A stretch of DNA of 64,000 bases. Origin: Bifidobacterium asteroides (lineage in GTDB: Bacteria; Actinomycetota; Actinomycetes; Actinomycetales; Bifidobacteriaceae). The notes beneath the pieces were generated by a model. That model worked only from the letters and a program-made list of their open reading frames with translations, was not told the DNA's origin and ran no database searches. Shown piece after piece: positions 57,856-64,000 of this stretch; position 1 is the first letter of the stretch; each line of letters begins with the position of its first letter. The stretch is taken from contig NZ_WKKW01000002.1 of assembly GCF_009683175.1 (NCBI RefSeq), positions 124,001-188,000 of the forward strand, written 5' to 3'. A program made the translations under genes and the position numbers.

Positions 57856-60384
57856 CTAGCGGACGTACTGGCTGACGCTTTTCATCTTGAGCAAAGCGTC
57901 AGCCAGCCAACGATAGATATCATCCCATTGGTCTTGCTTGTAATCAGTATGCCTCGTCAGAGTCAGGTGGCGTGACTTCTTGTCTGCATCCTTATCATCC
58001 CATTCCAAATCACCCTCCTGGCTTGACAGGTCGCTCTCGACCTGAGACTTTTGCTCAAGGAAGTCCGCATATTGCGCAGGATCATGAAAGAGGAATTCAA
58101 CGGTGGCGTACCCGTCCCTGATGCCGATGAGGCCTGCCAGATTGCATCCGGACACGGGCGAGCCAAAACTCAGCAGGTACCTCGTATGGTCCGCTCTGGT
58201 AAAGGCCGAGCCGAAAGCGGCCATGAAGTCATTCCTGGCCTTACAGAAGTCAACGAACCCATCCCAGAACATGGCCCTCACCTTCGAGCGGTCCAAAGAC
58301 TCCATATCACCTTGTGAAACCTGGTAACGAGAACGAAAATCGTCAAGGCTGACGCCCCCATGTCCCCAAAACGTCCAGCCATTGATTGAGCTGCTGCTCG
58401 CCCCAGCCAATTTGAGAACATGCGAAGCCGCTGACGAGGGACTCTCAAATTCACGTCCATCCGAGACCCTAATCATCATCTCTCCAGTAATGAGGGCACT
58501 GGCCTCATACTTGCGGGAAAGACTCTCCAGTCGATCGCCAGGCTTCAGCAGGCCACTGGCACCCAACATGTGCAAAGAAACCGTCTTTGTCGGAATCTTC
58601 GCCTGCTTATCAGCTTTGTACTTGTCAATAGTCGCACGATCGATCTTCGGCATAGACCAGACTTCCAAAGCCTTGTCAGCCAGTCGACACGTCCTGGCCT
58701 CGATGGACTCAGCGTTCCATGTCTCCGCACCACGCAACTCACGTGAAATAGACAGATATTCATCCTGATACCCACCGACAATTCGATCCCTCTTCTGCTT
58801 AAACAGCCCATCCGAAAGTTCCGAGTTATAAGCGGTCAGAGTTAAATTACCCAGCTTGTTGACATGCTCCGCAAAAACCCGTTCGCAATCAGCACCCAAC
58901 ATTTGCCGCCACTGCTCATGAGCGAGCGCATTCTGGGGCAGAATATGCTCAATGGTGTAATTCCTGGAGGAGAAGTCAATAGGGTTCTTAGGATGGTACG
59001 CATTCTCCAGTGTCGTCAACATGTAATTACAACGCGGAAAGGGATAGAAGTCGCGCGAAAGAAGGGTCTGACGAAATTCATTGTCATCAGGCATCCGATG
59101 GCTTGTTCCAGCCCCGCCCAGCAAGGCTGCCTCAAAAGCCTGCCGATAGCCGGGTGACCCATCTTCCTTTATCTGTCTGAGACGTGCTATGACCGAAAGC
59201 GAGAACCGGTTCAGCCCGTTGTTGGACATCTGGCAGGCAATGCGGCGGAAGAGATAACTCTCCAACAGCTTCAGCATGGATACAAAATCACTCCGACTGA
59301 AGAGGTCATCCCCCTCCTGGTAATCATCCAAAAGGGTCATGAGCAAGGGGTTGATGACAGACATATTCAGAGCACGAATGCGATCAAACAATCGATCTAT
59401 TTCAGGATCATCCCCCGAGCTCGAAGTGATGCGCGAATAATACCCGGCAAACTTGCTCATCTGATCAAGAAGCCCGACTATTTGACCATGGTTATCGTAG
59501 CCATTGTTGGTCACGTAGTCTTTAAAGAACCGGTATACGTCTCGTGTAGGCACTGGTCTGGGGGCGTTGATGATGGCAAGCCAATCATAAAGAAAATCAT
59601 CAAAAACGTCATTATAGACATCCACGCCAAGCTTTATTTCAATTGTTCTCCAATGATCTTCATACAACTTTCCCTGCATCTCCAGGGGCTGCCGCATAAG
59701 CACATAATTACGAACCAGATCTGCAGTCGAAAGGTCCTTACCGGTTGAGTTCATGGACTCAAAGATGGCCTGTGGATCATCCTGACCCTGCGTCAGGGAG
59801 ATCGACACTACCTCCAAGCGCCTGAGCCCAGCCCACACGCTGTTCGGATCCTTCATCTCCTTCAATTGATGGCTGAACCATTGGAAGTTATCGATGATTC
59901 TATGGGACTCACTTGTAATCGGGGCCCTAGGATCCTCCAAATGGTGAATGACAGACTCGTATTGGTCATGATCACCCTCCGAGAGGCATAAACGATAATG
60001 CCCTTCGCCTTCTCGACAGGAATCAATCAGATATTCATCTGTGAGTTCATTGCAGGAAAACTGCAACTGATCGGCCTGGTTTGGGTGGCTATCTGCATAG
60101 TCAGCAAGTGCTGCTAAGAGAAGATTTACGGTTGTGATTCTCTGCTGACCGTCGATAATGAGAGCCGGTGTCACCCCATCGGCGCCCATGGTGCCCTCTT
60201 GAACCCATACCACTGAACCCATGAAATGGGCGCCTTCTTGTAAATGCCCGATGTGAAGCACATCGTTCCAAAGCTGCTCGCATTGTTCCTCATCCCAAGA
60301 ATAAGGGCGCTGATACACAGGAACGATAAAACGCTTGCCCTTATCGGCAATCAGACTCAGCAGCTTAACGGGACCAGCATCCAT
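57856..60384 (-). CDS. DUF262/DUF1524 protein with RAMA-like and DUF4268-like domains
   Basis: This 842-residue protein resembles GmrSD-type (type IV) restriction endonucleases and relatives. DUF262: YQRPYSW (residues ~23-29) and DGQQRITT (~76-83), the nucleotide/nuclease motifs. DUF1524: IEHILPQ (~477) and KLGNLTLTAYN, an HNH-like site. A RAMA/DUF4357-like segment follows at ~640-690 (DGREFESPSSAA, NGWTFWG), then a DUF4268-like C-terminus (~705-830, FWDGFVDFC). Modified-DNA restriction is the family's known role, and here it is inferred. There is no methyltransferase beside it. The start is the ATG at MDAGPVKLL; a 19-residue longer frame overlaps the promoter. Confidence 0.85.
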   Translation of the reverse strand: MDAGPVKLLSLIADKGKRFIVPVYQRPYSWDEEQCEQLWNDVLHIGHLQEGAHFMGSVVWVQEGTMGADGVTPALIIDGQQRITTVNLLLAALADYADSHPNQADQLQFSCNELTDEYLIDSCREGEGHYRLCLSEGDHDQYESVIHHLEDPRAPITSESHRIIDNFQWFSHQLKEMKDPNSVWAGLRRLEVVSISLTQGQDDPQAIFESMNSTGKDLSTADLVRNYVLMRQPLEMQGKLYEDHWRTIEIKLGVDVYNDVFDDFLYDWLAIINAPRPVPTRDVYRFFKDYVTNNGYDNHGQIVGLLDQMSKFAGYYSRITSSSGDDPEIDRLFDRIRALNMSVINPLLMTLLDDYQEGDDLFSRSDFVSMLKLLESYLFRRIACQMSNNGLNRFSLSVIARLRQIKEDGSPGYRQAFEAALLGGAGTSHRMPDDNEFRQTLLSRDFYPFPRCNYMLTTLENAYHPKNPIDFSSRNYTIEHILPQNALAHEQWRQMLGADCERVFAEHVNKLGNLTLTAYNSELSDGLFKQKRDRIVGGYQDEYLSISRELRGAETWNAESIEARTCRLADKALEVWSMPKIDRATIDKYKADKQAKIPTKTVSLHMLGASGLLKPGDRLESLSRKYEASALITGEMMIRVSDGREFESPSSAASHVLKLAGASSSSINGWTFWGHGGVSLDDFRSRYQVSQGDMESLDRSKVRAMFWDGFVDFCKARNDFMAAFGSAFTRADHTRYLLSFGSPVSGCNLAGLIGIRDGYATVEFLFHDPAQYADFLEQKSQVESDLSSQEGDLEWDDKDADKKSRHLTLTRHTDYKQDQWDDIYRWLADALLKMKSVSQYVR

Positions 60385-60427
60385 AGGGAACCTTGCCTTA
60401 CCAGCGAGTACAAGAGCGAACGCTTCT

Positions 60428-60457
60428 ATTATAGGAAGCACTCACTGCCACAGTCAG
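60428..60457 (-). promoter_or_regulatory. Promoter of the DUF262 gene
   Basis: On the minus strand a perfect -10 TATAAT (60428-60433) is preceded by CTGACT at an 18-bp spacing; the -35 region overlaps the stop codon of ddl. The leader would be ~35-40 nt. Confidence 0.5.
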
Positions 60458-61605
60458 GCCGATACACCCTCAATCAGATCGGTGATCAGATCGGTATATG
60501 TGATCCCTGTGGCTTCCCAGGCCTTGGCATACATGGAGATAGGCGTAAAGCCAGGCATGGTGTTGATCTCGTTGACGATGACCCTGCCCTCGGGCGTCAC
60601 AAAGCAGTCGACACGGCTCAGACCGGCACCGTCCACGGTTCTGAAGGCCTTGGCGGCCAGGTCGCGAACCTTCTGAAGAGTCTCCGCCGGCAGGTCCGCG
60701 GGAACCTCCACATGGGAGGCGGAGGAGTCCACGTATTTGCTGTCGAAATCGTAGAAGGCCTCGTCCTGATCATCCTTGTCCAGCACCACCTCGCCAGGCC
60801 AGGCAGTACGGGGTTTTCTGCCCTTGCTTGAGGCGAGCACGGCGCACTCAATCTCCCGCCCTTCAATGCCCTTCTCTATCAGGACCCGCCAGTCATGCTT
60901 TGCAGCCTCGACGACCGCAGCAGCCAGGGCTTCGGCGTGAGGCTCTTCCACCTTGACCACACCAAAGCTGGATCCTGCGCGGGAGGGCTTGATGAAGAGC
61001 GGGTAATGCAGCTCCGCCTTCTCCACAGCGGCCAACAGGTCTGCTCCGGATCGCTGTTCACGGGAGTCAATGGTGATGCCGGGAGCCACAGGTATACCGG
61101 CCTGACTGAGCAGAATCTTGGTGTAGTGCTTGTCCATGCATGCGGCAGAGGCGAAGACCCCGCATCCTACATAGGGCAGACCCATCATTTCAAGCAGGCC
61201 CTGCAGGGTACCGTCCTCACCGTAAGGGCCGTGGAGCACCGGGAAAACCGCGTCCACATGCCCCAAAGGCTCCAAGGACCCGACGGACCTGGAAGGCTCG
61301 GATCCAGAGACCAGGTCGGCATGGTCACCGATCAGAAACCCTTCCCTGCCACGAGCCATGTCGAGGATGATCGGACGGCTGCCTTCGGTTATCTGCACGG
61401 TTGGCAGACTGGCATCGCCCAGACCCCACTGCCTGGGATCCTGGCCGCCGATGGTCCATCGGCCATCCTTGGTGATGCCAATGGGGATGGGCTCATATCG
61501 GTCGGTATCGATGGCATTGAGCACACCGGCCGCCGACACGCAGGATATGGAATGTTCGTCGGCACGCCCGCCATAGAGCACCACAACACGTTTCCTGACC
61601 ATCAT
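60454..61605 (-). CDS. ddl: D-alanine--D-alanine ligase
   Basis: This ATP-grasp ligase makes D-Ala-D-Ala for peptidoglycan. The 383-residue sequence has VVVLYGGRADEHSISCVSAAGV, VLHGPYGEDGTLQGLLEMMGLPYVGCGV (abbreviated), PLFIKPSRAGSSFGV, and the metal/substrate motif ending GRVIVNEINTMPGFTPISM. The start is one of two adjacent ATG codons (61605 or 61602) after GAGGAAAGCCGAGGA. The flanking 61606-61912 spacer holds a short CCTTGCC/GGCAAGG hairpin and no gene. Confidence 0.95.
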   Translation of the reverse strand: MMVRKRVVVLYGGRADEHSISCVSAAGVLNAIDTDRYEPIPIGITKDGRWTIGGQDPRQWGLGDASLPTVQITEGSRPIILDMARGREGFLIGDHADLVSGSEPSRSVGSLEPLGHVDAVFPVLHGPYGEDGTLQGLLEMMGLPYVGCGVFASAACMDKHYTKILLSQAGIPVAPGITIDSREQRSGADLLAAVEKAELHYPLFIKPSRAGSSFGVVKVEEPHAEALAAAVVEAAKHDWRVLIEKGIEGREIECAVLASSKGRKPRTAWPGEVVLDKDDQDEAFYDFDSKYVDSSASHVEVPADLPAETLQKVRDLAAKAFRTVDGAGLSRVDCFVTPEGRVIVNEINTMPGFTPISMYAKAWEATGITYTDLITDLIEGVSA

Positions 61606-61912
61606 TCCTCGGCTTTCCTCATCCTGGACATGATTTTCAACCTCATGCACCTGCCCGGGCAGATACATCATTCAAGACAGCAGAATATCCCCTTGCCAGG
61701 CGGCAAGGCCCGGACACAGTCGCTCATCCACAAGCTTGGCACGAACAGGCATAACAGGGCCGATACAGCAGTCAGACAAGCCAGGCGCACATCCTGATCC
61801 GGAAAACATTCATCGCCGATCAAAAGGTTGATAGCGCACGCTTCACAGCCTTCGTACACCCTCTATAACCCTCAGGATTTTCTGATGGACACCATTCTGA
61901 TGGTCGTCAGAC

Positions 61913-62911
61913 TCATTCTGTAGTGATCTGCCCGCCGAACAGCTCATCGATCATGCCCCGGCAGCTCAGTCCCTGATCCAAGACATGGCTCATGGCCGTA
62001 GCCAGCGGGGTCGCCACCTGGTAGCGCCTGCCCAGGGCGACGACAGCATCGGTGGTGGGTACGCCCTCGGCGACACCCTTGCTGACACGAGTGGCTTCCT
62101 CGATGCTTTTGCCCTGGCCCAGATTGAATCCAAAAGTATAGTTCCTGCTCAGGGACGACCCACAGGTGGCGACCAGATCGCCAACCCCGGCAAGGCCGGC
62201 GAAAGTCTTGGACTTGGCCCCGCAGGCCTCCCCCAAGGCAGTGAGCTCAGCCAGCCCCCTGGCCTGGATCATGGCGGCCGTGTTCTCCCCGAATCCAGCC
62301 CCCCGTGACATCCCGACAGCCAGTGCAGTAACGTTCTTCAGCGACCCGCACATTTCCAGGCCGACCACATCGTCCGAGACGAAGGCCTTGAAATAGTCGG
62401 TCGTACAAGCACGGGCTACTCTCATGGCGGTATCGGCATCCGCGCTGGCGACCACAGTGGCGCTCGGTTCGCGGGCAGCCACCTCCTTGCTCAGATTGGG
62501 GCCGGAAACGGCCGCAAATCTGACAGGGTCCAGATCAAGCGTCTGGCAGACCACCTGATCCATCCGCCTGTCGGTGCCCCGTTCAATCCCCTTCATCAGG
62601 GAAACTGCGATGGCATCATGACCCAGCAGACCCTTGAATTGCGTCAAGGCCTCACAGGCGTGCTGAGCGGCTATGGCAACGACCACGATCTCTGCCCCCG
62701 AGACGGCCTTGTCCCGGTCACCCTCGGCGATGATAGCGTCGGGCAGCCTCTCCACGGTCGGCAGGCGGTGAGTATTCGAATGTTGACTGTTGATTTCCTC
62801 TACGACATTCGGATCGATGTCCCACATGACCACCTGATTGCCTGCGTCAGCCAGTACCTGGGCAAAAGCGGTTCCCCATGCGCCTGCTCCCAATACCGCG
62901 ATCTTCGTCAT
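61913..62911 (-). CDS. gpsA: Glycerol-3-phosphate dehydrogenase [NAD(P)+]
   Basis: It reduces dihydroxyacetone phosphate to sn-glycerol 3-phosphate for phospholipid synthesis. The 332-residue protein has the nucleotide-binding KIAVLGAGAWGTAFAQVLADAG (abbreviated), SLMKGIERGT, VSGPNLSKEVAAREPSATVV, and the catalytic Lys region CGSLKNVTALAVGMSRG. The start is the second of two adjacent ATG codons, closer to the AAGGAG site; 62914 is possible. It lies between the acyltransferase gene and ddl on the same strand. Confidence 0.95.
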   Translation of the reverse strand: MTKIAVLGAGAWGTAFAQVLADAGNQVVMWDIDPNVVEEINSQHSNTHRLPTVERLPDAIIAEGDRDKAVSGAEIVVVAIAAQHACEALTQFKGLLGHDAIAVSLMKGIERGTDRRMDQVVCQTLDLDPVRFAAVSGPNLSKEVAAREPSATVVASADADTAMRVARACTTDYFKAFVSDDVVGLEMCGSLKNVTALAVGMSRGAGFGENTAAMIQARGLAELTALGEACGAKSKTFAGLAGVGDLVATCGSSLSRNYTFGFNLGQGKSIEEATRVSKGVAEGVPTTDAVVALGRRYQVATPLATAMSHVLDQGLSCRGMIDELFGGQITTE

Positions 62912-63027
62912 CATTCTCCTTTGCATAATGCCGTGCGCACGGGAACGCCGACCAGCAGCCTCATTCTTGTCTCTACCATCCTATGACACCGCCGCCGGAC
63001 AGTGGGAATTGGAGGTGGGTTCCAGCC

Positions 63028-63921
63028 TTATTGCTCGCTTCTGGGCCGACGGGTCATGGTCACGTAATCGAAGTATCCAGCCGCCGGAGGTTCCTCGCCA
63101 CGGATCTCGGCCATGACCTCCTCCATCCTGTTGCGCAGGCGGACGCAGAGGAGATGCACGGACTGTTTGGGAGGTTCAGCACCCCACTGACCCACGTCTT
63201 CCAGAAGGTCGGAATAGTCAAGGAGCCGGTCATAGCACATAACCACGTTCTTCCGAGGCCAGGGCCACTTGTGATTGATCGAAGCCGCCCCCCAGGTGAT
63301 GCTGGGATAAAGAGGGACCATGCGACCCAACTGCCGCGAAGCCTCCAAGGCGATGAATCCGACCCCGGGCTTGAGCGACATGGGCCACTTCAGGGGGTCA
63401 CGGGTCACGGTCCCCTCGGGCCAGATGGTCAGCGGCCTGCCCGAGGTGATGATGCTGATCGACTCCTCCTCGATCGACCTGGCCTTGCCGGACTTGCGCT
63501 CCACCGGCTGCATGCCCACCATGCGAAACCAGCTGCCGATAAGGGGCCAATGGGCCATCTCGGCCTTGGCCATATAGCGGGGACGACGACCCAGGTGGAA
63601 GAGGGTCATCATGGGAATGAAAACGTCGAACTGGGTCACATGGGTGGCTGCGGTGATAAAGGGCCCGGTCTCCGGAACCCGCTCCAACCCCCAGGCATAG
63701 ACCCGGCAGGAGTCACGCACCACCTGGGAGACCCCGCGCAATAGGCGGGTGGTCCCCACGGGGTGCTGGCCGTCTATCTCGTCCAGTGCCGGTGTGCGAT
63801 GTCCAGTGGGATAGTAGCGGGTTGGATCCACCAACCTGTGCCGTTGGGCCAGCAGGGCCACCTGCTGGTCGGACAGGGCAGGCACCGCAGACCGGGGGGA
63901 GGGTTTGCCTTTGGAAGCCAT
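63028..63921 (-). CDS. 1-acyl-sn-glycerol-3-phosphate acyltransferase (PlsC-like)
   Basis: This 297-residue membrane-associated acyltransferase of phospholipid synthesis has the HxxxxD motif as HVTQFD, the substrate-binding PEGT in TIWPEGTVTRD, and family elements RYMAKAEMAHWPLIGSW and GMQPVERKSGKARS. It follows murA by 16 bp and precedes gpsA; both lipid enzymes are probably co-transcribed. A basic N-terminal segment of ~80 residues precedes the catalytic domain. Confidence 0.9.
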   Translation of the reverse strand: MASKGKPSPRSAVPALSDQQVALLAQRHRLVDPTRYYPTGHRTPALDEIDGQHPVGTTRLLRGVSQVVRDSCRVYAWGLERVPETGPFITAATHVTQFDVFIPMMTLFHLGRRPRYMAKAEMAHWPLIGSWFRMVGMQPVERKSGKARSIEEESISIITSGRPLTIWPEGTVTRDPLKWPMSLKPGVGFIALEASRQLGRMVPLYPSITWGAASINHKWPWPRKNVVMCYDRLLDYSDLLEDVGQWGAEPPKQSVHLLCVRLRNRMEEVMAEIRGEEPPAAGYFDYVTMTRRPRSEQ

Positions 63922-63937
63922 CTATGTCTGCCGGATC

Positions 63938-64000
63938 AGTCGATCTGCGCGTCCAGGGCCAGCAGCTTGTCGCGGAAGTCCTCGTAACCGCGGTCGATCA
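63938..64000 (-). CDS. murA: UDP-N-acetylglucosamine 1-carboxyvinyltransferase, C-terminal end
   Basis: Only the last ~20 codons are in the window. IDRGYEDFRDKLLALDAQID resembles the C-terminus of MurA, where a conserved IDRGYE-type element precedes the final helix. This enzyme makes the first committed step of peptidoglycan synthesis. The assignment rests on this short end and on the murA-acyltransferase-gpsA-ddl order expected in the group. Confidence 0.65.

Noticed and set aside
61691-61708. CCTTGCC/GGCAAGG hairpin as terminator of gpsA or attenuator of ddl.
   Set aside because: The stem is short, no T tract follows, and its position upstream of ddl fits neither role clearly.
1-64000. CRISPR arrays, rRNA or tRNA genes, riboswitches.
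   Set aside because: No regularly spaced short repeats, tRNA-like cloverleaf sequences, rRNA segments or known riboswitch cores were recognised by eye; a covariance-model search would be needed to exclude small RNAs.

Overview
The window looks like a chromosome segment of a Bifidobacterium or close relative. Base composition is fairly GC-rich. The gene orders are typical of actinobacteria: coaD, a SepIVA-like coiled-coil gene, DUF177, rpmF and rnc; also ffh, rpsP, khpA and rimM. There are DUF3039 and Pr6Pr proteins, zinc-type ribosomal proteins L28 and L32, and two sugar ABC importers that carry no ATPase of their own (usual where one shared ATPase serves many importers). The large LPxTG surface proteins and a GH172 operon suggest a gut-associated host-adapted species, perhaps of the insect-gut branch. 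No rRNA, tRNA, CRISPR array, insertion sequence or integrase was recognised.

Region by region: 1-11.3 kb holds four tandem, same-strand paralogues of a ~970-residue secreted sortase substrate; the first is cut by the window edge. They form two sequence types in the order B-A-A-B. At 11.5-16.5 kb lie rdgB and rph, a membrane protein, pncB with an aldo/keto reductase, and a DUF3039 gene. At 16.6-26.7 kb is housekeeping: coaD to rnc, ilvBN, an ABC-F protein, a glutamine amidotransferase and cysS. At 26.7-36.2 kb are a LacI regulator, a GH172 glycosidase with its ABC importer, and a second sugar ABC operon. Each importer promoter has an inverted-repeat operator immediately downstream of its -10 box. 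At 36.3-40.5 kb are ffh, a membrane-anchored phosphoesterase, rpsP, khpA and rimM. At 40.5-46.3 kb are lutCBA, a YdcF-like protein and an MFS exporter.

A compact, more AT-rich insert at about 46.5-48.9 kb encodes an XRE-ImmA/IrrE protein and an unrecognised partner. It is bordered by imperfect ~30-bp direct repeats, the right-hand one at the 5' end of trmD. From 48.9 to 64 kb come trmD, rsmD, recG, rpmB, a membrane-linked HTH regulator, an ABC ATPase without a permease, an O-acetyltransferase, a GNAT, a small mechanosensitive channel, a large DUF262/DUF1524 restriction-like protein, ddl, gpsA, a plsC-like acyltransferase and the end of murA.

The most interesting items are the four-gene surface array (with one decayed terminator), the dual LacI operators of the GH172 operon, the XRE-ImmA insert at trmD, the four-domain DUF262 protein, and a set of probable leaderless promoters. 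All functional statements come from reading motifs by eye; no searches were run.
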